Source: Lentimicrobium sp. (GTDB lineage: Bacteria > Bacteroidota > Bacteroidia > Bacteroidales > Lentimicrobiaceae). From it: 56,649 bases of DNA. Positions 1 to 7,157 of this stretch are shown in pieces; positions within the stretch are counted from its first letter, which is position 1, and each line of letters begins with the position of its first letter. The DNA lies in the NCBI GenBank assembly GCA_024709105.1, contig JANJXJ010000010.1, positions 1-56,649 on the forward strand, given 5' to 3'. The notes under the pieces are model-generated. The model was given only the letters and a program-made list of their open reading frames with translations. It ran no database searches and was not told the origin of the DNA. The position numbers were made by a program, and so were the translations under genes.

Positions 1-1
1 A

Positions 2-163
2 ACACCCGCCATTACCACCCGCGGATTAAAAGAAGAACATATGGGCATTATTGTTGACCTTATTGACGAAGTACTCAGCAATACCGAAAACGAAGCCGTG
101 ATTGAAAAAGTTCGCACCAATGTAAACGAACTGATGTCTTCCTTCCCGCTTTTTGCCTGGTAA
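2..163 (+). CDS. glyA: Serine hydroxymethyltransferase, C-terminal end (partial)
   Basis: The first 53 codons in frame 2 read as the C-terminal tail of serine hydroxymethyltransferase and stop at TAA 161-163. The fragment begins with TPAITTRG, the conserved segment that supplies the Arg of the small domain in GlyA. It then continues as two helices and ends in the typical 'FPLF' tail. GlyA converts serine and tetrahydrofolate to glycine and 5,10-methylene-THF, using pyridoxal phosphate in the cytoplasm. The catalytic lysine and the rest of the enzyme lie upstream of the window. The assignment rests on a short tail and is therefore good but not absolute. Confidence 0.85.
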   Translation, partial: TPAITTRGLKEEHMGIIVDLIDEVLSNTENEAVIEKVRTNVNELMSSFPLFAW

Positions 164-186
164 TAAATAAATTTCAGTTAAAGAAC

Positions 187-224
187 AACAAAAGCCATCC
201 AGTAAAGGGTGGTTTTTGTTTTTT
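187..224 (+). terminator. Intrinsic terminator of glyA
   Basis: A 14-bp stem (187-200 with 207-220, two G-U pairs) with a 6-base loop is followed by a run of T. It lies 24 bases after the glyA stop codon. Confidence 0.8.
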
Positions 225-321
225 AATGGGGGAGCGCAATGGGAGCGCATCTCTATTTAGTCTTTTTGGTGCATTAATAAAAGCTGTATGACGGTGAGAA
301 TTGAATTCAGAGCTAATCAAC

Positions 322-353
322 GTAAATAAATAAGCCCTCAAATGTGAGGCTTT
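322..353 (-). terminator. Terminator-like hairpin after the tRNA-Asp relic
   Basis: On the minus strand an AAGCCTCA/TGAGGGCTT hairpin (332-352, one bulge) is followed by a T-rich tail. It sits just 3' of the tRNA-Asp relic and closely parallels the hairpin following the intact tRNA-Asp (654-683). This suggests that it is the original 3' flank of a former tRNA gene. Confidence 0.6.
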
Positions 354-399
354 AAGCGGTCTCGTCACTTGTGACGAGATGACATGCCCGTATTCTAAC
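353..399 (-). pseudogene. tRNA-Asp relic with palindrome (copy A)
   Basis: Positions 380-399 match the D-arm to anticodon-loop part of the intact tRNA-Asp (722-741) at 18 of 20 bases. The sequence then jumps directly into a palindrome (360-379). It resumes as ACCGCT plus A-rich sequence, which is the end of the acceptor and the 3' flank of the intact tRNA (about 685-690). The anticodon 3' side, variable loop and T arm are missing, so this cannot be a functional tRNA. The stop codon of the GIY-YIG gene (397-395) lies inside the relic. Confidence 0.75.
360..379. repeat. Perfect 9-bp palindrome inside tRNA-Asp relic A
   Basis: TCTCGTCAC, two bases, then GTGACGAGA: a perfect 9-bp inverted repeat. 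A near-identical palindrome with a different loop lies at 808-827. Both join the tRNA-Asp anticodon-loop sequence at exactly the same base. It is probably a REP-like hairpin unit. Confidence 0.85.
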
Positions 400-652
400 T
401 GTCCATAGTTTTGTGTTTCATCACGAGCAGTTCAATAGATCTTCGATTGAGGCTTTTAAGTCTGTTTTCTTCAATCAGACAATCTCTTTTTTGTTCAAAG
501 GTATTTAGATACACTAGCGCCCACGGCCCTTTTCCGGCAGTGAACCGGCTTTTATTATTATTATGTTCCCAAAGCCTGTGTTCAGGATTTTGGGTAACAC
601 CTTTGTAATAGATGTCGTAATTTTCAGAGTAAATGATATAGGTATAATACAT
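395..652 (-). CDS. Small GIY-YIG nuclease-domain protein
   Basis: An 85-residue protein that is a single GIY-YIG (UvrC/Slx4-type) endonuclease domain. The GIY position is the variant YTYII (residues 3-7) and the YIG position is YYKG (15-18). The catalytic Arg is R26 in the helix 'HRLWEHNN', and the metal-binding Glu is E61 or E62. Length and motifs match the stand-alone UPF0213-like family, whose physiological substrate is generally unknown. The gene starts 33 bases after the 3' end of the intact tRNA-Asp, directly after that tRNA's terminator-like hairpin. It ends inside a tRNA-Asp relic: the last codons run into D-arm sequence that supplies the TAG stop. That position suggests an element that settles in or duplicates tRNA-Asp genes, which is inference. 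Confidence 0.88.
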   Translation of the reverse strand: MYYTYIIYSENYDIYYKGVTQNPEHRLWEHNNNKSRFTAGKGPWALVYLNTFEQKRDCLIEENRLKSLNRRSIELLVMKHKTMDS

Positions 653-653
653 A

Positions 654-683
654 ATAAAAAAAGCTCCCTATTGAGGAGCTTTT
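654..683 (-). terminator. Terminator-like hairpin between tRNA-Asp and GIY-YIG gene
   Basis: An AAAGCTCC/GGAGCTTT stem (660-667 with 675-682 on the plus strand) is followed on the minus strand by seven T. It begins 2-3 bases after the tRNA-Asp 3' end. The GIY-YIG ATG (652) follows the T run directly, so the gene would need readthrough or a promoter of its own. Confidence 0.8.
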
Positions 684-685
684 AG

Positions 686-759
686 CGGTCCGGACGGGAC
701 TCGAACCCGCGACCCCGTGCGTGACAGGCACGTATTCTAACCAACTGAACTACCGGACC
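686..759 (-). tRNA. tRNA-Asp (GTC)
   Basis: A 74-base cloverleaf. The acceptor stem is GGTCCGG/CCGGACC with discriminator G. The D arm contains AGTTCAGTTGGTTAG. The anticodon loop CTGTCAC carries GTC (Asp), and the T arm is CGGGTTCGAGTCCCG. CCA is not encoded. All stems pair. The transcript probably starts at the promoter 900-929, upstream of a disrupted copy of the same tRNA (793-865), and stops at the hairpin 654-683. It is the only intact one of three tRNA-Asp-derived sequences here. Confidence 0.97.
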
Positions 760-792
760 AATATTTTTAAGAACTGAGAATTATCCGAAGAG

Positions 793-865
793 CCTGGCTC
801 GAACCCGTCTCGTCACTCTTGACGAGATGACAGGCACGTATTCTAACCAACTGAACTACCGGACC
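793..865 (-). pseudogene. Disrupted tRNA-Asp copy with palindrome (copy C)
   Basis: On the minus strand the 5' acceptor strand, D arm and anticodon 5' half through the anticodon GTC and the following A (865 to 828) are identical to the intact tRNA-Asp. The ~20 bases upstream (AATATT...AAGAACT) are also shared. After TGTCA the sequence enters a perfect 8-bp palindrome (827-808) instead of the anticodon 3' strand and variable loop. It then resumes at the T arm (CGGGTTCGAG, with a mismatch after it). The 3' acceptor strand does not pair with the 5' strand. I infer a tandem tRNA duplicate whose middle was replaced. It cannot fold as a normal tRNA. Confidence 0.8.
808..827. repeat. Perfect 8-bp palindrome inside disrupted tRNA-Asp (copy C)
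   Basis: TCTCGTCA, CTCT loop, TGACGAGA. It has the same arms as the palindrome at 360-379 and the same left junction with TGTCA of the tRNA anticodon loop (minus strand). Its loop and right junction differ. Confidence 0.85.
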
Positions 866-899
866 AATATTCAGAAGAACTATCTCGTAATTGAGAGCG

Positions 900-929
900 C
901 AAAGATATACACATTTTTCGACTCTGCAA
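900..929 (-). promoter_or_regulatory. Bacteroidota-type promoter of the tRNA-Asp locus
   Basis: On the minus strand TTG (929-927), 19 bases, then TATCTTTG (907-900), which fits TTG-N19-TAnnTTTG very well. The predicted start at about 893 is ~28 bases before the disrupted tRNA-Asp copy C. Transcription should therefore cross copy C and then the intact tRNA. Confidence 0.75.
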
Positions 930-1042
930 GCACTTCTGAAATTTTTTTTAAAAAATTCTGAAAGCCCGGGGTTATCCGGAATCTAAGCCGGATTTACAGG
1001 CTGATTAATTATAATATCAGATTGTAATCGTAAGCTAACCAG

Positions 1043-1939
1043 TTACTTGCCATCAACAATCAGGGATGCTGGCTTTTTGGCATCCATAAATATAAGCTTG
1101 GCATTGGGCGAATTGGCTATGGCCTTGATCATTTCGTACTGAAGTTGTTTTTCGCTTAAAGCACTGCTTATAATATTCTGATAATCAGCAATTCCCTGGG
1201 CTTCTACTCTTTTTCGCTCGGCTTCCTGTTTTTCTTTCTGTAAAACAAAAGTCATTTTCTGGGCTTCCTGTTCGGCGTTGATTTTCGACTCTATGGTTGC
1301 TTTTACCGATTGAGGCAGTGTAATGTTACGCACCAGCAATTGCTCAAGTTCGAGGCCACGGGCTCTGAAATCGGCTTCTATTGATTTAAAAATCCTGTCC
1401 TGAAATTCATCTCTTTTGGATGAATACAGAGCTACAGCATCATAATATACCGCATTGTCCCTGATTTTTGTCCTGCACAAAGGCCTTACAATGGTGTTTT
1501 TGTAGTCGGTGCCTAATTCCTGCAAGATGCGTGGTGCCTGCGAAGGGGTTACTCTGTAAAGGACGGTGAGGTCAATTATTACCTCAAGTCCGTCAGCTGA
1601 AAGAACCCTGATGGCATCGTCGCTGGCTTTATCGCCCTCATCATTAACCCCCGACATGGTATAGTTTTGGGTTCTGATGTCGAAAATAACCACTTCAACC
1701 AAAGGATTGATGAGGTTAAGTCCGCTGCTCAGCGTTTTGTTGCTCACCTTGCCGAATAATTTCTGAACTCCCACCTGCCCCGGCTCAACCTGATAAATAA
1801 CCGAAAACGCCAGGCCTGCCACAGTGAGGGCAATTCCTGCAATTCTGATAAAACCCAGATAGGGCTTGAGCGGAGTTTGGGCTTTTGAAAGCACAACGCC
1901 GATCACAATCAATACAATTCCAAAAATAATAGCTGCCAT
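1043..1939 (-). CDS. SPFH/Band 7 (prohibitin-like) membrane protein
   Basis: 298 residues. Two N-terminal hydrophobic segments (about 2-20 and 27-48) anchor the protein. The SPFH domain follows (about 50-230), starting with the prohibitin-type 'VEPGQVGVQKLFGKV'. A charged coiled coil (about 225-265, 'NAEQEAQKMTFVLQKEKQEAERKRVEAQG') precedes the C-terminal 'KAIANSPNAKLIFMD', typical of prohibitin homologues. Such proteins form ring- or cage-like membrane assemblies that organise membrane domains or protect and regulate membrane proteases such as FtsH. No protease gene is adjacent, so its partner cannot be told from context. It is transcribed alone, divergent from the transporter at 2049. Confidence 0.88.
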   Translation of the reverse strand: MAAIIFGIVLIVIGVVLSKAQTPLKPYLGFIRIAGIALTVAGLAFSVIYQVEPGQVGVQKLFGKVSNKTLSSGLNLINPLVEVVIFDIRTQNYTMSGVNDEGDKASDDAIRVLSADGLEVIIDLTVLYRVTPSQAPRILQELGTDYKNTIVRPLCRTKIRDNAVYYDAVALYSSKRDEFQDRIFKSIEADFRARGLELEQLLVRNITLPQSVKATIESKINAEQEAQKMTFVLQKEKQEAERKRVEAQGIADYQNIISSALSEKQLQYEMIKAIANSPNAKLIFMDAKKPASLIVDGK

Positions 1940-2048
1940 AATTTTTTGTTTTATATGTCAGGTAAAGGTATCAAATATGAAGCGAACTGCAACATGATTT
2001 GTTAAAACAATATTTTCTCCCTAACTTTAATCCACTTAAAGCAGCAGT

Positions 2049-3548
2049 ATGAATCCTGGAAAAATCGTCAGTTTTGTTATTACTCCGCTGGTTGTTGCCG
2101 GCCTGGTGTTGTTTGCCGATTTTGAGCCAGGCAAGCCTTTGGTAACCTATACCTTTTGCGTTGCCTTGCTTATGGCGGTCTGGTGGATAACTGAAGCAGT
2201 TCCGCTGGCTGTTACCTCTTTACTGCCTGTGGCCCTTTTCCCCCTTTTTGGGATTATGGATGGAAAAACTGTATCAGGGGCTTACTTCAACGATGTCATC
2301 TTTCTGTTTATGGGGGGATTTCTGGTTGCGCTGGCCATGGAGCGCTGGGGGCTTCACCGGAGAATTGCTTTGTATATTCTTAATTTTACCGGAGTAAGTC
2401 CTGCCCGAATATTGCTTGGGTTTATGCTGGCATCGTTTTTTCTTTCGATGTGGATATCAAATACCGCCACGGTTATGATGATGCTGCCGATTGCCATGTC
2501 GGTGATCAATCAGCTTGACGGGCTGATGAAGCCGGGCAAATCAAGTGGTTTCAGTGTAGGTTTGCTGCTCGGTATTGCTTACAGTGCTTCAACCGGAGGA
2601 ATGGCTACGCTGGTGGGAACTCCGCCGAATCTTTCTTTCAGCCGGATATTTCACATTTATTTTCCTTTAGCCCCGGAAATATCGTTTGCAGCATGGATGA
2701 TGTTTGCTCTCCCTGTTTCGGTTTTGATGGCTGCTTTTATATGGATATTTCTGTTTTACAGATTCAGACCCTCAAAGGCAGAATGGACCGAAATTGATAA
2801 AAATACATTTACAAATCAATTGAAAGCCCTGGGAAAATCAAGCCGGGAAGAACGAATTATTTTTGTGGTTTTTATACTGCTTGCTTTTTTGTGGATTTTC
2901 AGATCAGACCTTGATCTGGGGGAATTCAGCATTCCGGGATGGGCAGGTTTGTTTCCAGAAAGTAAATTTATTAATGATGGAAGCATAGCCATTTTTATGG
3001 CTGTTCTTTTGTTTTTGATTCCATCGAAAAAAGGAGGCACCCTGCTCGACTGGCCTACAGCTTCAAAGCTCCCCTGGAATATTCTATTGCTTTTTGGAGG
3101 TGGATTCGCGCTCGCCACAGGTTTTAAGGAGTCGGGGCTTTCATTGTGGTTTGGCGAAGGCCTTTCGGGAATAGCAGGGCTTCATCCGTTGTACATCATT
3201 TTTTCGGTAGCTCTGCTTATGACGTTCCTTACCGAACTTACTTCAAATACCGCAACAACCGAGATGATCCTTCCTATCCTTGCCGGGATTGCCATTTCCT
3301 CGGGAATCCATCCCTTGTTGCTGATGATACCGGCTACCTTGTCGGCATCCATGGCTTTTATGTTGCCGGTTGCAACGCCTCCCAATGCCATTATTTTCGG
3401 CACTTCACGAATCAGTGTGCGGCAAATGGCTACTACCGGGCTGATTATTAATTTGTTCGGGGCTGTAATAGTTACCGTTATGATGTACTATTGGGGCGAT
3501 GTTGTTTTTGGCACTTCCGAAATACCACATTGGATGAACATTAAATAG
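2049..3548 (+). CDS. DASS/SLC13-family sodium:carboxylate symporter
   Basis: 499 residues with about 11 hydrophobic segments, the length of VcINDY-type DASS transporters. Both family hallmarks occur twice, as expected for the inverted repeat. The SNT motifs are at S137-N138-T139 and S399-N400-T401. The TPPN-type motifs are in 'VGTPPN' (first repeat) and 'VATPPNAIIFGT' (second repeat). These build the Na+ and carboxylate sites. The likely role is Na+-driven uptake of C4-dicarboxylates or similar di- or tricarboxylates; substrate cannot be fixed from sequence. The gene is monocistronic and convergent with the AddB-like gene, whose stop lies 5 bases away. TAACTTTA at 2022-2029 resembles a -7 box but lacks a spaced -33 TTG. 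Confidence 0.92.
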   Translation: MNPGKIVSFVITPLVVAGLVLFADFEPGKPLVTYTFCVALLMAVWWITEAVPLAVTSLLPVALFPLFGIMDGKTVSGAYFNDVIFLFMGGFLVALAMERWGLHRRIALYILNFTGVSPARILLGFMLASFFLSMWISNTATVMMMLPIAMSVINQLDGLMKPGKSSGFSVGLLLGIAYSASTGGMATLVGTPPNLSFSRIFHIYFPLAPEISFAAWMMFALPVSVLMAAFIWIFLFYRFRPSKAEWTEIDKNTFTNQLKALGKSSREERIIFVVFILLAFLWIFRSDLDLGEFSIPGWAGLFPESKFINDGSIAIFMAVLLFLIPSKKGGTLLDWPTASKLPWNILLLFGGGFALATGFKESGLSLWFGEGLSGIAGLHPLYIIFSVALLMTFLTELTSNTATTEMILPILAGIAISSGIHPLLLMIPATLSASMAFMLPVATPPNAIIFGTSRISVRQMATTGLIINLFGAVIVTVMMYYWGDVVFGTSEIPHWMNIK

Positions 3549-3553
3549 TTATC

Positions 3554-6421
3554 TTACCATTCTGTTGAAGCATACTCGCGCCTGCAAATCTGTTTGTAAT
3601 TACAGTTTGCACATCGTTTTTCGTAGGGAGTACAGTTGAAGGGCGTTGTTTTGTCAAATAACTCTTCGAGGAGTTGTGTTAAGTGATTGCCAAATTCATT
3701 TGCCATATCCAGTGGCAGAACATCTCCTGAGTTCAAAGGTAAAAAGCCATCGGCAAGCTTTCTGAATGTGATGATGCCAGCCCGAACTTTTTCCGGTTGC
3801 GGGAACAAATCAGGATGGTTTTTGGATAAAAACTGGTAAAACATCAGCTGAAATGCCTTTTCGGGGAAGCTTTCCTTTTCATTGGCAAAAACTTCTGAAG
3901 GTGTCTTTTTCAGGTCGCTGGCATCAACCTTGCCGGTTTTGTAATCGATGATTCTGGTAATTCCGTTTACTCTGTCAATGCGGTCGGCAGTGCCTTTTAG
4001 CCTGATTTTCAGGGTTTGACTACTATCATTCTTGAGAGTGACAAAAGATTCGAGTTGCTGCTCGGCACAAATAAAATGGTCGCCTTTTTCGGTGGAATAT
4101 TCAGCGCTGGCTTCCATTTCAAGATAGCGTTTTATCCAGGTTTCAGCTACTCTTACAATCAGCAGGTTACGTCCGGTTTCGGTATCTCCGCCGCTGTAAT
4201 GTTTGTTCATGGCAGCTTTTACCGAAGTACTGATGCTGTTTTCCATCTGCCGGTAATCAGATTCTCCGGGGAAACGTCCTGCAAAAGGTGTATAAAAATC
4301 CTGAAGCACCTGGTGTACCACGGTACCTAATGTTCTGAAATCAATGGTTTCTTCAACTTCGGAAGTTTCATCCAAACGCAGAACCGTAGAGAAATAGAAT
4401 CTCATCGGGCAAATCAGTAACTGACTCAGTGTGGTGGGGGAGAAACCTTTGTCAGCCATTTCAATTAATCTCTCCATCACAACTTCATCTTTTTCAATCA
4501 CCGGGCTTGTAGTCCTGGAAGCCTGATTGCTGCTGCGGATGTGAAGTTCCTGAATTTTATTAACCTTGCTGTAAGCCGGCAATTCGCGAATGATCTGGCT
4601 GATAAATCTGCTTTTTTCTCCGCCGCCCAGGTCGTTGGCTTCGGAATTGTAGATAAGCCAGATGTTTTTGCTTCGCTGCAGCAAACGATAGAAATGGTAT
4701 GCATACACCGCCTGCTGGTCGGTGTGGGTGGGTAAACCAAATTCCCTGCGAAGATCAAACGGAATAAAACTGTTGTAGCTTTTGCCTGAAGGAAGTTTGT
4801 CTTCGTTGGCTGAAAGCAGAATCACATTCTCAAAATCGAGGGTTCGCGTTTCCAGCATTCCCATAATCTGGGTTCCTCTGAGTGGTTCGCCGTAAAAGGC
4901 CACCGGCATGCTGCCTGCTGCATCTCTGAAAAGGCTGCGGAAGGTACGAAGTGATTCCAGCAATCCTTCTTCTGTTGAAAGGCTGTGCAAACGATTGATA
5001 ATTAGCGATATGTTGTACAGAACCTCTGTGTCTGCCTGTTTTTCGTTTTTGTTTTCCTCAGTTTTGCCTGCAATGGGAACTCTCAGATGCTCTGCAATCT
5101 GCTGCAAAAGAACTGCGAGGGATTCGGGTTTCACGGCAGCTTTCATAAGCAAGCGGGCCAATGGCAGAACTGTATTTCCGGGAGATGCTGTCTCAATATC
5201 GGCAAGTGCAATGAAAGGCCGTTTCATGGCACGGATCTGCTGGTTAATCTCGTTGATATCTTTGCTTCTGGCAACAAGTTGTATGTGGCTGTGAGTAAGA
5301 ATTTGCAGCAGTTGCCTGTGATAAAAGGAAACCATTCTGTTTCCCGGTTCAGGCCGGCTGTTTACATGCATTTCGATGATGCTGTCGAACAAATTGAAAA
5401 GCGGCGATTGATTGAGCGGGTATCCCATGGTTACGTTGAATACCTCTATTTCGGCAGGCAGGGCATTCAGCATGGGCAGCATCAGCGATTCGTCGGCAAG
5501 AACTACAGCTGTTTTGTCAAGCACCTGTTTATTGTTGTCAGAAGCAATGTTTTTCAGGATGTTGCCGGCCAGCAGGGTTTGCCCCACTTGCCCGGGAACT
5601 CCGGCGATATGAATATTCCTTTCGGCTTCAGCAAAAAAACCTGAAAGATCAGGAGCCTTGCCCAAAGACTTGTCAGTAAATAGTTTCCTTAAAAATCTGC
5701 CTGCTTCCTGAGATTGATTTTCAACATAATAGGAGTCAGCGTCCCACAGTATCTCACCCTTGCCCGATGAAACAATATATTTAATCACTGAAATCTGAGC
5801 TGGCGCAATGGCATTGAATCCGGCAAAAATAATATGATCGTGATCGCGGAAAAAAGGATAGTTCCCGGGTGTTTCGGCTGCTAATCTGCAAGCCAGTCCA
5901 TGGTAGGCTAATTTCTTTTCCAGCAGCAACTGTTTGTAGTGTTTGTGATAATCGGGCAGCGACCTGAAAAATTCCAGGTAGTTTTTCTCGAAGTCAGTGA
6001 GTGGCTTACCATCGGGATTCCAGAGTGAAATGGCGCGGGTTTCAGAAAGATGGCCAAACAATAAATCAGGTTGAATAAGATATTGGTCTGTTTCTTCAAA
6101 ATCGCGAATCAGTCCTTTGCTCCAGCCGATAAAATCGTCGAAGGGGAGGGCTTTGCTGCCTCTGACTGTGCAGTGAGCCTTGTAAAGAGCCGACATCTGC
6201 TCCAAAGGATCAGGCAAATGAAGGTTTGTAATGGCAGAAATGTAGTCTTCTATTGAGTAAACCGCAGGCGCCCAGGTTGGAACATTATTGTCGGGAATAA
6301 GATATTGCCTGAGAAACAAACCTCCGCGCCGGTTGGGCAAAACCACGCATAATCGATTTCCTGCATCCGGATGGTTTTTGGTAATGTGGTCAGCGAGTAT
6401 TTTCAGGAACGGCTTATTCAT
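3554..6421 (-). CDS. AddB-like PD-(D/E)XK nuclease with Fe-S cysteines
   Basis: 955 residues from the ATG at 6421. A longer in-frame start at 6493 would overlap the upstream gene by ~60 bases and adds no conserved sequence. The N-terminal half resembles the inactivated helicase-like part of AddB ('LCVVLPNRRGGLFLRQYL'). The C-terminal nuclease has a cysteine in 'LLICPMRFYF', then 'GTADRIDRV' and 'IIDYKTGK' (the D...DxK catalytic core), and the Cys cluster 'CTPYEKRCANCNYKQIC'. A Cys plus C-terminal Cys cluster is the Fe-S arrangement of AddB. AddAB processes double-strand breaks for RecA. The expected AddA helicase is not in the window. It is last in a minus-strand operon with cell-wall sugar genes, 10 bases after the nucleotidyltransferase stop. 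Confidence 0.85.
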   Translation of the reverse strand: MNKPFLKILADHITKNHPDAGNRLCVVLPNRRGGLFLRQYLIPDNNVPTWAPAVYSIEDYISAITNLHLPDPLEQMSALYKAHCTVRGSKALPFDDFIGWSKGLIRDFEETDQYLIQPDLLFGHLSETRAISLWNPDGKPLTDFEKNYLEFFRSLPDYHKHYKQLLLEKKLAYHGLACRLAAETPGNYPFFRDHDHIIFAGFNAIAPAQISVIKYIVSSGKGEILWDADSYYVENQSQEAGRFLRKLFTDKSLGKAPDLSGFFAEAERNIHIAGVPGQVGQTLLAGNILKNIASDNNKQVLDKTAVVLADESLMLPMLNALPAEIEVFNVTMGYPLNQSPLFNLFDSIIEMHVNSRPEPGNRMVSFYHRQLLQILTHSHIQLVARSKDINEINQQIRAMKRPFIALADIETASPGNTVLPLARLLMKAAVKPESLAVLLQQIAEHLRVPIAGKTEENKNEKQADTEVLYNISLIINRLHSLSTEEGLLESLRTFRSLFRDAAGSMPVAFYGEPLRGTQIMGMLETRTLDFENVILLSANEDKLPSGKSYNSFIPFDLRREFGLPTHTDQQAVYAYHFYRLLQRSKNIWLIYNSEANDLGGGEKSRFISQIIRELPAYSKVNKIQELHIRSSNQASRTTSPVIEKDEVVMERLIEMADKGFSPTTLSQLLICPMRFYFSTVLRLDETSEVEETIDFRTLGTVVHQVLQDFYTPFAGRFPGESDYRQMENSISTSVKAAMNKHYSGGDTETGRNLLIVRVAETWIKRYLEMEASAEYSTEKGDHFICAEQQLESFVTLKNDSSQTLKIRLKGTADRIDRVNGITRIIDYKTGKVDASDLKKTPSEVFANEKESFPEKAFQLMFYQFLSKNHPDLFPQPEKVRAGIITFRKLADGFLPLNSGDVLPLDMANEFGNHLTQLLEELFDKTTPFNCTPYEKRCANCNYKQICRREYASTEW

Positions 6422-6431
6422 GATGTGTAGA

Positions 6432-7157
6432 TTAAAATGATATACGGGCGGCAATTTCAGATGCTTCCAAAAGCGAATGTGGTTTGCCTGCATCGGCCCA
6501 AAGGTTGGAAGTGTCAGTTATACCTTTGATTTGATGATCGGATGCTAAATTAAGATAAGTATCAATAATTGAAAATTTTCCATCTGACATGTGACTGAAA
6601 ATTTCAGGATTTACAGCATGAATGCCACTGAATGCCATGGGCTGCATACTTTCAGAATTCCTGGCTATTCTTTTTTCAGCTGTGGATGGATTTTCCCATC
6701 CGCACAGGTTCATTTCGCTGTCAAAAAGCAAATAGCGGGAAGCCGGGCGGTTTCTTACCGAAAGACTTGCCATTGCCTGACTTTGTATGTGGCTGTCCAT
6801 GAATTCATTCAGGTTTATATTGCTTACAATGTCGGCGTTATAGACCAGAAACGGATTCCCATCTTCAAAAAACCACGAAGCTTTCTTCAGTCCGCCTCCG
6901 GTGTCGAGCAGTTTGTCGGTTTCGTCGGATATTTCAATGTTACACCCGAAGTTATCATTACCGGCTAAGTAGTCTTTCACCATTTGAGCATGGTGATGTA
7001 CATTGATTATGAGTTGATTATATCCAAAACTCCGGAGTTTGAGAATGGCAAATTGCAGCAGGGTATAAGGTCCGGCTTTGAGCAGAACTTTGGGGCAATT
7101 GTCGGTGAGCGGCTTCAGCCGGCTGCCCAGCCCTGCTGCTAAAATCATCGCTTTCAT
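6432..7157 (-). CDS. MurU-like sugar-1-phosphate nucleotidyltransferase
   Basis: 241 residues of the NTP_transferase fold. The signature 'LAAGLGSRLKPLT' (6-18) binds the nucleotide, with 'PKVLL' following. 'DTGGGLKKA' (about 85-93) and the metal-site region 'YNADIV' match MurU, the uridylyltransferase that makes UDP-MurNAc from MurNAc-1-phosphate in peptidoglycan recycling. A mannose-1-phosphate guanylyltransferase is the main alternative. The first gene of this operon encodes an AmgK-like sugar kinase, and AmgK is MurU's known partner in Pseudomonas. That context favours the MurU reading. Its ATG overlaps the TGA of the upstream gene (ATGA), indicating translational coupling. Confidence 0.8.
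   Translation of the reverse strand: MKAMILAAGLGSRLKPLTDNCPKVLLKAGPYTLLQFAILKLRSFGYNQLIINVHHHAQMVKDYLAGNDNFGCNIEISDETDKLLDTGGGLKKASWFFEDGNPFLVYNADIVSNINLNEFMDSHIQSQAMASLSVRNRPASRYLLFDSEMNLCGWENPSTAEKRIARNSESMQPMAFSGIHAVNPEIFSHMSDGKFSIIDTYLNLASDHQIKGITDTSNLWADAGKPHSLLEASEIAARISF

Noticed and set aside
174-368. 64-codon minus-strand frame beside glyA
   Set aside because: It runs through the terminator of glyA and the tRNA relic flank, with no domain or composition of a real protein.
322-865. CRISPR-like repeat array
   Set aside because: Only two palindromes are present, each embedded in tRNA-derived sequence, without regular spacers or cas genes.
3146-3451. 101-codon plus-strand frame inside the DASS transporter gene
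   Set aside because: It is an alternative frame within a transporter gene whose SNT and TPPN motifs are intact.
5087-5644. 185-codon open frame on the plus strand
   Set aside because: It is antisense to the AddB-like nuclease gene, whose motifs are clear; no signal or domain is seen in the antisense product.
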